From Dehalococcoidia bacterium (GTDB lineage Bacteria; Chloroflexota; Dehalococcoidia; UBA2979), in the NCBI GenBank assembly GCA_004297315.1, contig SCTU01000244.1:1-38468 (forward strand): a stretch of 38,468 nucleotides of DNA, given 5' to 3'. The first letter of the stretch is position 1; each line of letters opens with the position of its first letter. The notes below the pieces were generated by a model that saw nothing but the letters and a program-made list of their open reading frames with translations, had not been told where the DNA came from and made no database searches. Of the stretch, positions 15,769 through 23,811 are shown piece after piece. Made by a program: the position numbers and the translations under genes.

Positions 15769-15999
15769 CTAACTGGCCCGACGCGCCCGGTAGTCGTCGT
15801 CTTCGATGGTGGTTGCCCAGTCGTCGACCTCACGGTCGATCTCATCTTTGGCGCGCCCGTAGTGCTTCTGGAGCGCCCCGACGAGCTGATCCTTCTTGCC
15901 GCCGATCTGGTCGATCTCGCCGTCAGTGAGGTCGCCCCACTTCTCGCGGACCTTGCCTTTGAGTTGTGTCCAGTTGCCTTCTATTCGGTCCCAATTCAT
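15769..15999 (-). CDS. CsbD family general-stress protein
   Basis: 76 residues. The whole length fits CsbD: MNWDRIEGNWTQLKGKVREKWG at the start, LTDGEIDQIGGKKDQLVGALQKHYG in the middle, then EIDREVDDW. CsbD proteins are small, soluble, abundant, sigma-B-type stress proteins of unknown mechanism in many bacteria. ATG 15999 begins exactly at the family's first residue; a GTG two codons earlier is possible. It lies 32 bases before the 49-residue membrane gene. Confidence 0.92.
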   Translation of the reverse strand: MNWDRIEGNWTQLKGKVREKWGDLTDGEIDQIGGKKDQLVGALQKHYGRAKDEIDREVDDWATTIEDDDYRARRAS

Positions 16000-16017
16000 G
16001 TGCACCGTCCTTCCCTC

Positions 16018-16048
16018 CCGGGCTCTACGTCAGTGACGCAGAGCCCGG
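16018..16048 (-). terminator. Hairpin between the DUF6458-like and csbD genes
   Basis: CCGGGCTCT pairs with AGAGCCCGG, and inside it CGTCA pairs with TGACG, separated by one A/C mismatch. It starts 8 bases after the upstream gene's stop at 16056 on the minus strand. It may terminate partly or protect an mRNA end. Confidence 0.55.
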
Positions 16049-16055
16049 ACCGGGG

Positions 16056-16268
16056 CTAGTTGACGTGTACGTCTTCGTGGACGTCGTGGTGCCCGAACGG
16101 CGCGAAGCTCGTCCAGAACAGCATCGAGAGCAATGCTCCGACGACGCCGACGATGAGCAGGATGATGCCCACCGTGTAGAGGCTCACGCCCGACACGTCC
16201 ACATTGACCGCAAACGCCAGGATGGCGCCCACCGCAATGAGGAACAGGCTGAATCCGAGTGCTGGCAT
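16056..16268 (-). CDS. DUF6458-family small membrane protein
   Basis: 70 residues with two membrane helices. MPALGFSLFLIAVGAILAFAVNVDVSGV followed by LYTVGIILLIVGVVGALLSML matches the DUF6458 pattern: first helix, a short VDVSGVSLYTVG turn, second helix. The tail is His/Asp-rich (FGHHDVHEDVHVN), which could bind a metal. AAAGGAGG is 5 bases ahead of the ATG, the strongest ribosome-binding site in this cluster. It is the first gene of the small-protein run. Function unknown. Confidence 0.85.
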   Translation of the reverse strand: MPALGFSLFLIAVGAILAFAVNVDVSGVSLYTVGIILLIVGVVGALLSMLFWTSFAPFGHHDVHEDVHVN

Positions 16269-16485
16269 CTCGTCCTCCTTTCGACCGCCTTTAGGATGCG
16301 ATGGAGGAAGGCCGGTTGAAGTAACGACAAGGTGTCTTCGCGTCGCAAGGTTGTGGTGGAACGGCCTGGTACGGACAAAACAAGCCAATCTGCGATAAAG
16401 CTGACACGCCAACGGATCCGCTGTTCGCAGGTCTGCAAGAAGCCTTGAGCCAGAGGGTGGCGGACGGTACGGAAGGAGACCGACC

Positions 16486-17031
16486 TTGCGACTCTTCGTC
16501 GCCCTCGAGGTCCCCGAGCCCTGGCGCGAGGCCGCCCGCGCGGCCGTCGAGGCGCTGCCGGTCGAGGTACGCACGTGGCTGCGGCCCGAGCGGCCGGAGC
16601 GGCTGCACGTCACGCTGTGGTTCATCGGCGAGTACCCGGAGGCGGGCGTGGCGAGGCTTCGGACGGTGCTCGACGAGTACGTCGGCAGTGTCGACCTCGT
16701 GATGGAGTTGCGGGCGGCGGGCACGTTCGGGGGCTCCGTGGTGTGGCTCGGCGTACAGAGCGAGGACCTCGACGGCCTCGTTGGGAGGGTGGAGCAGGCA
16801 ATGGCGACGGCGGGTGTGGCGCCGCGGGACGAGGCGTTCACCGGCCACATGACGATTGCCCGCGCGCGTCGCAGGCTCGACGCGCGGCAGCGTCGGGAAC
16901 TCGCCGCGGCGTTGCGTTCGCTGCCCGCGCCGCCTCGATCCCCCGTGCGTGTGCGTTCCGCCACCCTGTTCGAGTCGACGCAGGAGCGCGGGGTGTCGAT
17001 CTATCGCGCGCTGCACCGGACGGGCAGTTAG
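16486..17031 (+). CDS. thpR: RNA 2',3'-cyclic phosphodiesterase
   Basis: 181 residues, the usual length of ThpR/LigT proteins in the 2H phosphoesterase superfamily, which open 2',3'-cyclic phosphates on RNA. Both catalytic HxTx motifs are present: HVTL at 41-44 and HMTI at 121-124. The start RLFVALEVP is the family's first strand, and the tail (ATLFESTQERGVSIYRAL) fits. The start codon is TTG, with AAGGAGA 6 bases ahead, and no better start exists upstream. It is divergent from the stress-protein cluster. Confidence 0.92.
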   Translation: MRLFVALEVPEPWREAARAAVEALPVEVRTWLRPERPERLHVTLWFIGEYPEAGVARLRTVLDEYVGSVDLVMELRAAGTFGGSVVWLGVQSEDLDGLVGRVEQAMATAGVAPRDEAFTGHMTIARARRRLDARQRRELAAALRSLPAPPRSPVRVRSATLFESTQERGVSIYRALHRTGS

Positions 17032-17143
17032 CCGGTGACCTTCCTCTACCTACGCACCTTCGTCATTCCTCACACGCAATGATGGCGGATCATCTTGAAC
17101 AGGGATCGTAGCCTCGTAAGTACCGGGGACGGAGGCGTCGACC

Positions 17144-17425
17144 GTGAGTGATGGTGGCTCGCAGGCCGGCGCGGGGGGCGACGTCCGAGCATCAACTCCA
17201 GAGGGAGCATGCCCCATGTCCGAATCGGGCGACCTTCACATTTTCCACGTACTGCTCGGGATGAGCCTCTACCACGACCTGGGGGGGCCGCTCTCGGTGC
17301 ACACCGACGACCAGGACGGGCAGGCACAGGTCACGTTCACCATCGGTGACCCGTCGCGGCTGAGTTCGATCATCGCGGACGTGATCGCGGCCACGCCTGA
17401 CCGCCCCTGGACGCTCAACCTCTGA
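17144..17425 (+). CDS. Small hypothetical protein
   Basis: 93 residues, not recognised. A Gly/Ser/Ala-rich head of about 24 residues is followed by a compact sequence (DLHIFHVLLGMSLYHDLGG, then VHTDDQDGQAQVTFTIGDPSRLSSIIADVIAATPDRPWTLNL) that looks like a small alpha/beta domain. The GTG at 17144 has GGAGG 8 bases ahead. An ATG at 17216 (69 aa), also with a GGAG, would begin just before the ordered part. No signal peptide or membrane helix is visible. It follows thpR by 112 bases. Confidence 0.55.
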   Translation: MSDGGSQAGAGGDVRASTPEGACPMSESGDLHIFHVLLGMSLYHDLGGPLSVHTDDQDGQAQVTFTIGDPSRLSSIIADVIAATPDRPWTLNL

Positions 17426-17516
17426 GTCGCGGGCGCACTCACCGAGGAACGTGGACCGTCGTCGAGGGCGTGCCCGGACCGCCGGGAAACGCCTCGATGT
17501 GTCGTACGCTGGATCC

Positions 17517-18389
17517 ATGCTGCGTTGCGCTCGCCGGGCGTTTCTCGCCCTCCCCGCCCTCCTCGTCACGCTGACCATCGCCTGCACCGCAGGCGGCTCC
17601 AGCGGGACGTCCACGCCCGCCGCCACCACCTCGACCGAGCCATCGAGGACCTCGAGCGCTGCCACTCCGGCGATCGAGGTGCCCACGACGACGACCGCCG
17701 CCACGACCGCAAGCCCGACCGCGACGGCTACCGCTGTCACGCCCACACCGAAGGCGACCGCGGCGCCCACACCTCAACCCACGCCTCCGCTCATCCCCCA
17801 ACCGGGACAGGCGAGTATCCGCGCGAGCCGGCTCGCGATCCCCGCGCTCGGGATCGACGCGGTCGTGCAGGCGAGCCAGGTGGTCCTCGACACCTCGCCG
17901 ACGACGCCGGGCTGCCCTCCGACGCCACCGGGACAGGAGACGTTCACGGTGCCGGAACAGGGCATCGCGACGCCGGTCGCGGCGATCGAGGGGCTGGAGA
18001 ACAAGGCGTGGATTTTCGGCCACAGCCGGTGGCTGGGCGCGCCGGGCGTCTTCTACCGCCTGCAGGACATCAACGTGGGGGATGAGGTGTTCATCGACGG
18101 GGTCGACCGCACGACCGGAGAACGCCTCGCCGGTCGGCGCTTCGTCGTGGACGGGCTCTATCTCGCGGACATCGAGTCAGGCGGGAGGCTGGTGACCGCG
18201 GGGAGCGCAGCGGAGACACCGGCGAAGCCCGTCGTGATCCTCCAGACGAGCGTGCGCGAGGACGGCGCGGGCAAGCAGTGGATCCTCGACCGGCAGACCG
18301 TCATCGCGAAGTCCCGCAACCTCGTCGAGGGCGACCTCAATGACCCGTGCAAGTACCTTCTGCTCTTCGTCTTCGCGAAGGCCTCGTAA
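17517..18389 (+). CDS. Sortase-like lipoprotein with Ser at the catalytic Cys position
   Basis: 290 residues. Signal peptide with lipobox TIAC (Cys23), a Thr/Pro/Ala linker to about 95, then a class D/E/F-like sortase domain: IRASRLAIPALGIDAVV (101-117), the catalytic-His motif IFGHSRW (His169), FYRLQDINVGDEVFIDG (179-195) and the last strands VVILQTSV (239-246) with Arg259 in LDRQTV. In active sortases the strand ends TLxTC; here it is LQTS, with codon AGC for Ser245, so the nucleophile Cys is missing. His and Arg remain. It may be inactive, a binding protein, or use another nucleophile. Two extra Cys (133, 278) lie elsewhere. It converges with the histidine kinase gene. Confidence 0.75.
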   Translation: MLRCARRAFLALPALLVTLTIACTAGGSSGTSTPAATTSTEPSRTSSAATPAIEVPTTTTAATTASPTATATAVTPTPKATAAPTPQPTPPLIPQPGQASIRASRLAIPALGIDAVVQASQVVLDTSPTTPGCPPTPPGQETFTVPEQGIATPVAAIEGLENKAWIFGHSRWLGAPGVFYRLQDINVGDEVFIDGVDRTTGERLAGRRFVVDGLYLADIESGGRLVTAGSAAETPAKPVVILQTSVREDGAGKQWILDRQTVIAKSRNLVEGDLNDPCKYLLLFVFAKAS

Positions 18390-18416
18390 CACGCAGGCAG
18401 TGTGCCTTGCGCTCGA

Positions 18417-19265
18417 CTACTTCGAAGCCTGTATCGACTCCAGGGGGAGGCGCACCGTGATCACGCAGCCCTGCCCCTCGATGCTCTCCACCCCGATGGC
18501 TCCGTGATGTGCCTCGGCAATCCGCAACGCCCCGCTCAGGCCAAGGCCAGTGCCCGGGATATCTGAGACGTTCTCAGCGCGATAGAAGCGGTTAAAGACG
18601 AACGGGAGCGCCGCGGCCGGGACTCCGATCCCTTCGTCGCGGACGGCGATGACCGCCCAACGGATATCCTGCTCAGCCTCGACGTGCAGCGAGGCGGTGA
18701 TCGTCCCGCCGTGCGGGCTGTACTTGATCGCGTTCCGCAGGATGTTGTCGAAGGCGTGCAGCAGCAGGCCGCGCTCGCCCAGCCCGACCAGCGCAGCCTC
18801 TTCCTTCACAACCACGAAGCGGTGCTGCACTGCGACCTGGCGGCAGTCTGCGATCGCCTCCTCGATGACCTCGGCAAAGTCGAGCGGGGAGAACTCCAGC
18901 GCCGGCACGGGCCGGGAGCGATCCGCGACCTCGAGGAATGCCGCGATCTCGCCGACGGCACGCGTGACCGCCTCGTCAGCGGCATGCATGTCCGCGGCCA
19001 GCCGTCCGAGCTCGATTGGACGGCCGCGGTCGATCCCTCGCAGGATGCGCTGCGAGAGCGCCTTCAGCACCGTCAGTGGGTTCAGCAGGTCATGCGCGAG
19101 TTGATCGATCTGCTCCTGCCGGAGCAGCACTGCGCGCTCCGCGCCGGACGGACCGGGCAACGCGATCGGGAATTGCTCGACCGCGGGGCCGCCCGCAGCC
19201 TCACCCAGGAGTATCGCGGCAACCTCTTGGTGCGGGCCGGACCGAGTGGATTGTTCGGTTGCCAC
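18417..19265 (-). CDS. Soluble sensor histidine kinase
   Basis: 282 residues with no membrane segment and no recognisable sensor domain. The HisKA helix is QLAHDLLNPLTVLK (His58). The ATPase domain has an N-box (DNILRNAIKYSPHGG), a G1 box (RDEGIGVP), an F box (FNRFYRAENVSD) and a G2 box (GTGLGLSGALRIAEAHHG). The GTG at 19265 is preferred because AAAGGAG lies 8 bases ahead; an ATG at 19295 lacks such a site. No response regulator adjoins it. The nearest regulator, upstream on the same strand, is the SARP/S24 fusion 189 bases away, so a functional link is possible but unproven. Confidence 0.85.
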   Translation of the reverse strand: MATEQSTRSGPHQEVAAILLGEAAGGPAVEQFPIALPGPSGAERAVLLRQEQIDQLAHDLLNPLTVLKALSQRILRGIDRGRPIELGRLAADMHAADEAVTRAVGEIAAFLEVADRSRPVPALEFSPLDFAEVIEEAIADCRQVAVQHRFVVVKEEAALVGLGERGLLLHAFDNILRNAIKYSPHGGTITASLHVEAEQDIRWAVIAVRDEGIGVPAAALPFVFNRFYRAENVSDIPGTGLGLSGALRIAEAHHGAIGVESIEGQGCVITVRLPLESIQASK

Positions 19266-19309
19266 GTTCGTGACTCCTTTCGGCACACGAACCATAATGA
19301 ACTGGCAAT

Positions 19310-19329
19310 CGTCACACGCGCGTCACACG
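19310..19329. repeat. Two direct repeats of CGTCACACG, 11 bases apart
   Basis: CGTCACACG occurs at 19310-19318 and 19321-19329, about one helical turn apart, 45 bases upstream of the histidine kinase start. Tandem short sites at this spacing are typical of SARP-type or OmpR-type binding, so this is a candidate operator. Confidence 0.4.
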
Positions 19330-19363
19330 TACACCCGCCCCGGGATGGATTTGCGATATCCGG

Positions 19364-19386
19364 CGTCAGAAGACTGAAGTCTGACG
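19364..19386 (-). terminator. Possible terminator hairpin after the SARP/S24 gene
   Basis: CGTCAGA and TCTGACG form a perfect 7-bp stem around a 9-nt loop, about 70 bases after the minus-strand stop at 19455. A small GCCCG/CGGGC hairpin at 19396-19409 precedes it. There is no T-run. Confidence 0.35.
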
Positions 19387-19454
19387 ATGTTGTAAGCCCG
19401 CCGTCGGGCGGTGTTGGGTGCGGTGCTCCGCCCCAGGCGTCTCTCCGTCAGGAT

Positions 19455-20510
19455 CTAGAGCGTGCGGCGCAACTCGACGACGACACCTTTGATCTCGACA
19501 TCCAGAAGGGCGACTTCTTCATCGGCGTTGTCACTCCGCAACACGAGCTTGCCCTCTCGCGTCGCCAGACGTTTCACGATCCACGAGGAATTGTGCACGG
19601 CGACGACAATGCGGCCAGCCTCCAGTTCGACATCCTGGCTCACCATGAGCTTGTCCCCGTGGCGGATCGACGGCTCCATGCTGATCCCCAGGGCGGCGAC
19701 CTCGAACGCGCGCGTGTCTTCCCCGGCGACCGCCGTCTGAGCCTGGCGGATCACCGACGACCTGTCGGGGAGCCTGGTCGTGGGGGTCGTGACGATCGCC
19801 TGCAACTCCGCCGTCGGCTCCTCATGCATCTCCGCGCGCAATGCAGCACGGAACCGCTCAAACGTCGAACGTGCGGCGGTGTAGTCGCCCTGAGCCTGCT
19901 GCACGCGGATGAGCGCCGCATGGCCCGACTCGCGGAACGGCTCAGCGGCGATCACCAGGCCAGCCGCCTGCGCAGCGGTGGCAAACCGGCCCACGGATGT
20001 CAACTTTTCCGCCAGCGCCTCGAGCGCACGCAGGCGGAGTTCATGCCACCGAGCAGCCTCGTCCGCGGCCCAGTCGTCGTACCAATCGGGCAGCAATTCG
20101 GAGGAGAGCGCCGCGATGGCCGCCTGGCTGAGGTCGGAATCCCCCGAGTCGACATCCACGATGAGCAGACGGTTCGCCAGCGCGCGCGAGTCTCGTAGGT
20201 CCAGTTCGACGCCCTCCGCGAGGCTGAGGTCGAGCACGTTCACGCGCAGAGCGTTGCGGGTCGCCTCATCGAGTCGCGAGAGCAGCGTCCGCAGGCTTGC
20301 CCGAGCATGTGCTTCGGGCGCTTCGGGCCACAGCGTCCCGGCCACGACCGACCGCGGCACCGTCCGATCTCGGACGCCCAGGAACGCGACCAGCCGCTGC
20401 GAACTCCCCTGCAACGCCAGCGGGATCGCATCCGCAGTCAGTTCGAACGCACCAAGCAGGGACAATCGAAACTCCTCAGCCGTCCCTGAAGGTGACCGCG
20501 GGATGTACAT
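19455..20510 (-). CDS. SARP/BTAD-type transcriptional regulator fused to an S24 (LexA-like) peptidase domain
   Basis: 351 residues. Residues 14-105 are a SARP-like winged helix-turn-helix (RLSLLGAFEL, GTLWPEAPEAHARASLRTLLSRLDE), and 110-240 a helical bacterial transcriptional activator domain ending in the repeat RVQQAQGDYTAARSTFERFRAALRAEM. Residues 268-351 form an S24/LexA C-terminal fold: FEVAALGISMEPSIRHGDKLMV, IVVAVHN and WIVKRLATREGKLVLRSDN. The dyad is intact, with Ser277 in SMEP and Lys313 in VKRL, 36 apart as in LexA. An Ala-Gly pair (262-263) lies 14 residues before Ser277, closer than the roughly 34 usual for self-cleavage. ATG 20510 matches the first domain; the longer upstream frame is low-complexity. 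Control by proteolysis is an inference. Confidence 0.82.
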   Translation of the reverse strand: MYIPRSPSGTAEEFRLSLLGAFELTADAIPLALQGSSQRLVAFLGVRDRTVPRSVVAGTLWPEAPEAHARASLRTLLSRLDEATRNALRVNVLDLSLAEGVELDLRDSRALANRLLIVDVDSGDSDLSQAAIAALSSELLPDWYDDWAADEAARWHELRLRALEALAEKLTSVGRFATAAQAAGLVIAAEPFRESGHAALIRVQQAQGDYTAARSTFERFRAALRAEMHEEPTAELQAIVTTPTTRLPDRSSVIRQAQTAVAGEDTRAFEVAALGISMEPSIRHGDKLMVSQDVELEAGRIVVAVHNSSWIVKRLATREGKLVLRSDNADEEVALLDVEIKGVVVELRRTL

Positions 20511-20693
20511 CGACCGCTCTGGGCGGGGGCTTCCGGCAGGAGATGGGGCCAAGCGTTCCTCAGTACTCTGACGCCTCGCGGCCTCCACATTCGACGCTGC
20601 GGCCTGCGCAGAGGGGGCCAGGACACGTGGGCATTGTACGCGACGGAGCGGTCGAGGCCGAGGCGAGGGGTACGGCAGAATACACTCGACTGC

Positions 20694-20894
20694 ATGGACC
20701 AAGCACGCGTGCGCTGGTGGTCGGTGGCCGCGGGGGTGCTCCTCGCACTCACGGGCAGCGTGTGGGCGCTGCAGGGTGTGGGCGTGCTCGGCGGCAGCAC
20801 AATGAGTGGTAACTCAACGTGGACCGTGATCGGCATCGCCGTCGCAGTCGCGGGCGCCCTGCTCGCCTGGCGTGGGGCCGCGCGCGGGCGATGA
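20694..20894 (+). CDS. Small two-helix membrane protein, uncharacterised
   Basis: 66 residues. Two membrane helices, WWSVAAGVLLALTGSVWAL (about 8-26) and TWTVIGIAVAVAGALLAW (about 41-58), are joined by a Gly/Ser loop, with a short Arg-rich tail. No family is recognised. ATG 20694 starts right before the first helix; the ribosome-binding site is weak. Its TGA overlaps the next gene's ATG (ATGA), so the two are translationally coupled. It diverges from the SARP/S24 gene. Confidence 0.6.
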   Translation: MDQARVRWWSVAAGVLLALTGSVWALQGVGVLGGSTMSGNSTWTVIGIAVAVAGALLAWRGAARGR

Positions 20895-21262
20895 GGGCTG
20901 CGGCTCGCCTCGCCCTGCTCGCCGGCGCGGCCCTCGCGCCACTGGCAGCGTGCGGCGGGACGGCGTCAGCGCCTGACGCATCGTCTACCACGCACCGGCT
21001 CACACCCGACGAGGTGACACGACGGTTCACGGAGTGGGCCTGCCCGGGACGCCCGGAACTCGCGACTCCGCTGACGCGTCTCACGCCGCTCGCCGTCGAC
21101 CCGGAGTCGCAGCCGCTTTCGCAGGGCGGCAGGTGGATCGTGTTCACCTCGGCGGGGTCGGTCGGATACCGCGAGTCGACCGGCGCGTTCGAGCCCTCCG
21201 AGCCGGCGGCTGCCTCGGTCCGCGCGCTCCAGGACAGCGCCGAGTGCCGGACTGCTCGCTAG
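20891..21262 (+). CDS. Small lipoprotein, uncharacterised
   Basis: 123 residues. The signal peptide ends in a good lipobox, LAAC (Cys20). The mature part is about 100 residues with no family I know. It has two conserved-looking Cys (WACPGRPE and SAECRTAR) that may form a disulfide, and a WIVFTSAGSVGYRESTGAFEPS region. It is coupled to the upstream two-helix membrane protein by a 4-base overlap. Its TAG shares the palindrome CTAG with the stop of the converging cinA-like gene. Probable envelope protein. Confidence 0.62.
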   Translation: MRAAARLALLAGAALAPLAACGGTASAPDASSTTHRLTPDEVTRRFTEWACPGRPELATPLTRLTPLAVDPESQPLSQGGRWIVFTSAGSVGYRESTGAFEPSEPAAASVRALQDSAECRTAR

Positions 21263-21771
21263 CGCGCGGCTGTGGTGGCCTCGCGGATGGCGTCGCGGAG
21301 GAAGCGCAGGGCGTGCGTCGTGAACTCGACCATGTTGGCGCCACGGTCGGAGAGGCCGGTCTCAACGGTGGTCGTGCGCGACACGGGGCCGGCGACGCCG
21401 ATGGTGGTGCGCCCGGCCTGCGCGACGCGAGCACTGGGCGGCCCAGCGATGCCTGACTCGGAGACGCACCAGGTGGTCCCGAGCCGCTCGCGCATCGACT
21501 CGGCGAGCGAAGCGATAATCTCGGTGGTGGTGCCTCGATAGTTCGCGTACTGCTCGGGGGACACGCCGGCGAGGCCCGTACGCGACTTGAGCGTGTACAC
21601 CACGCCTCCGCCGACGTAGTACTTCGACGCCCCCGCGACCCAGAGCAGCGCCGCCGAGACCAACCCGCCGGTCGTCGCCTCCGCGACCGAGACCGTTTCG
21701 CCACGCTCGGTGAGCAACGCCGCGATCTCCTGCGCGATGCTCTCCTGTTCGGTGTTGAGGAACCCGACCAT
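21259..21771 (-). CDS. CinA C-terminal-domain (PncC-type) protein
   Basis: 170 residues, the size of a stand-alone nicotinamide-nucleotide amidase, which turns NMN into NaMN plus ammonia for NAD recycling. The fold signatures VSVAEATTGGLVSAALLWVAGASKYYVGGGVVYT, ASLAESMRERLG and SESGIAGPPS are clear. The usual AESCTGG is AEATTGG (30-36) here: the Ser before the conserved Thr is Ala and the Cys is Thr. Activity is therefore likely altered and may differ from PncC. GAAGGAG lies 7 bases before the ATG. It converges with the small lipoprotein gene with a 4-base overlap. Confidence 0.75.
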   Translation of the reverse strand: MVGFLNTEQESIAQEIAALLTERGETVSVAEATTGGLVSAALLWVAGASKYYVGGGVVYTLKSRTGLAGVSPEQYANYRGTTTEIIASLAESMRERLGTTWCVSESGIAGPPSARVAQAGRTTIGVAGPVSRTTTVETGLSDRGANMVEFTTHALRFLRDAIREATTAAR

Positions 21772-21864
21772 GGTGACGCTCCTTCGCGTGGGGCCGCCTC
21801 GTCCAGTGGTCCGGCCGGCTCGCGCGGAGAATAGCAGAGGACAACGTCACCACCACGGAGACAG

Positions 21865-21892
21865 GAAGGCGGGGCCATACGGCCCCGCCTTC
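21865..21892 (-). terminator. Strong hairpin after the substrate-binding protein gene
   Basis: A 12-bp perfect GC-rich stem (GAAGGCGGGGCC with GGCCCCGCCTTC) closes an ATAC loop, 27 bases after the stop of the minus-strand gene at 21920. It probably ends that transcript. Confidence 0.7.
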
Positions 21893-21919
21893 GTCGAACT
21901 CCGCCTGGGGAGCGCCAGT

Positions 21920-23633
21920 CTAGGCGAGCCAGAGCGTGTCGAACTTCTTGTCGTTGTAAGGCAACACGTGTGCGACGAAGCCCTGCACCTGCTTGTAGGC
22001 CGCGGTCTGGCCCATCGACCAGTAGTACATGGTCTTGCCCAGCGCTGGGAGCGAGACCTTCTGCAGGTCCTTCACGAGCTCCTTGCGCTTCGCCGTGTCA
22101 AGTTCCACGGACTGCTTGAGGTACGCCGCCTCGATCTCCGGGGTGGAGAGCTCCGAGTAGTTGCGCGGCGCGCCCTTGATGTAGAACTCGGCCCAGATCG
22201 CATCCGGGTCGTCCAGTGCCACACCGTGCACCCACGGCAGCAGGTCGAAGTCACGCTTGTTCACCCGGTCGTACGCGGCCGCAGTCTCCGCCGGGTCCTG
22301 CTTGACCTTCCAGCCGAAGGCCTTCTGCAACTGGTCGCCGGTGAATAAGCAGATGTCTTCATAGAAGGCCTGGCGGACGAGCAACGTGACGTTCAGGCCT
22401 TCCTTCACGCCCGCCGCGTCCATCATCTTCTTCGCCTCGGCCACCGCGTTCGGGCCCTGCGGCTCGTAACCGGGAATCTTGCGGATGTCGGCCTCGGGCA
22501 GGGCCCAGTCGCCGCCCGGCAGCAGATAGCCGCCGATCACGGCCTCGCCTTTCGCCACGACCTTGATCGCGTCCTCGCGGATGATCGCGAGGTTCACCGC
22601 TCGACGGACACGTTCGTCGTTCCACGGCGCCTTCGAGGTGTTGTAGTTCAACACTGAGAAGCCCAGCGAGGAGCGGCGGTAATAGTTGGCCTTGTCGCCG
22701 ATCGCCTTCTTCAGCGACTCGGACGAGCCAGCCGACAACCCTGCGATCTGCAACTGGCCCGCCTGCAGCGCGGAGTCACGCGAGGCCTCCTGCGGCATCA
22801 GGTAGATGTCGAGGCCGTCGAGGTAGGGGCGCCCCTTGACGTGGTAGTCCTTGTTGCGCTCCATCGTGATCTTGACGCCGCGCTCGTACTTCATGTCGCG
22901 GTACGGGCCGGTGCCGTTGGCCTTGTTCTTCCAGTTCGAACTTGTCGTTCGCGATGTCCTTCTGGGCGTAGATCGACATCCAGCCCTGGCCCACGATCGG
23001 CAGCATCGAGAGCGGCGACGAGGGCCGGGACATGTTCAGCTTCAGCGTGAGGTCGTCCGGCGTCTCCATGCTCTTGATGACCTTGAGCTGGTCACCGCGC
23101 GGCGGGGTCAGACCCTTTGGCGGTGTGATCTGCCGCTGGAGGGATTCCTTCACGTCGCCGGCGACGAACGGCGTGCCGTCGTGGAACTTCACGCCCGCCT
23201 TCAGCTTGAAGGTGTAGGTGAGGCCGTCCTTCGATACCTCCCAGGACTCGGCGAGCTCCGGGATGATGCTCGTCGGCTTCTCGTCGCCGTCCTTGTAGTC
23301 AAAACTGACCAGCGTGTTGAACATCGGCGCGGAGGGCAGGTTCGCTACCGTCGACGATTGGCCGTGCTGGTCGAAGGACGGCGGGTCACTCGCCTGCGCC
23401 CGCGCGATGCGTCCGCCCTGCTTCGGCTGAGCCGCGGCCTGTGCGGTGGCCGTCCCCCCGGCGGGCGCTCCCCCGGTGCTGGTCGCAGCGGGCTTCTCAG
23501 CGGCCTTATCGCCGCCGCCGCAGCCGAGGAGCGCGGCGCCGGACAGACCAGCCGCCCCGATCGCCGCCCCGCGGAGTGCGCCGCGTCTGGTCAGCCTGTG
23601 TGAAGCCAGTGAAGTCCAATAGTTATCCGCCAC
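21920..23633 (-). pseudogene. Oligopeptide/nickel-type ABC transporter substrate-binding lipoprotein, frameshifted
   Basis: The two halves of an SBP_bac_5-family protein (about 570 residues joined) are in different frames. The 5' half (23633 down to about 22935) has a Tat-type signal (RRGALRGAAIGAAG, lipobox LLGC), a Gly/Ala linker, PELAESWEVSKDGLTYTFKLKAGVKFHDGTPF and VGQGWMSIYAQKD. The 3' half resumes with NGTGPYRDMKYERGVKITMERNKDYH and runs to LPYNDKKFDTLWLA. The break is in the run at 22931-22940: removing one T (22935 or 22936) restores FDWKNKANGTGPY. This may be a real mutation or a sequencing error. The GTG at 23633 has AAGGAGG 9 bases ahead. If intact it would deliver a peptide-like or organic substrate to an importer. 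Confidence 0.82.
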
Positions 23634-23811
23634 CAGCAAGTTCCTCCTTGGTAGACCTGTGGACGCGGATGCCACGAGGTACCACACCCGTGGTGCGCCT
23701 TACCTCTGGTACGAATATGGGTTGGGGCGGGATCTCCCCGGAGGCCAACTCTCGGTTGTTTCGGAGGAGGCAGTCGTTTGCCAAGCGCTCCGACTCGCCG
23801 TCAGTGGTGCT

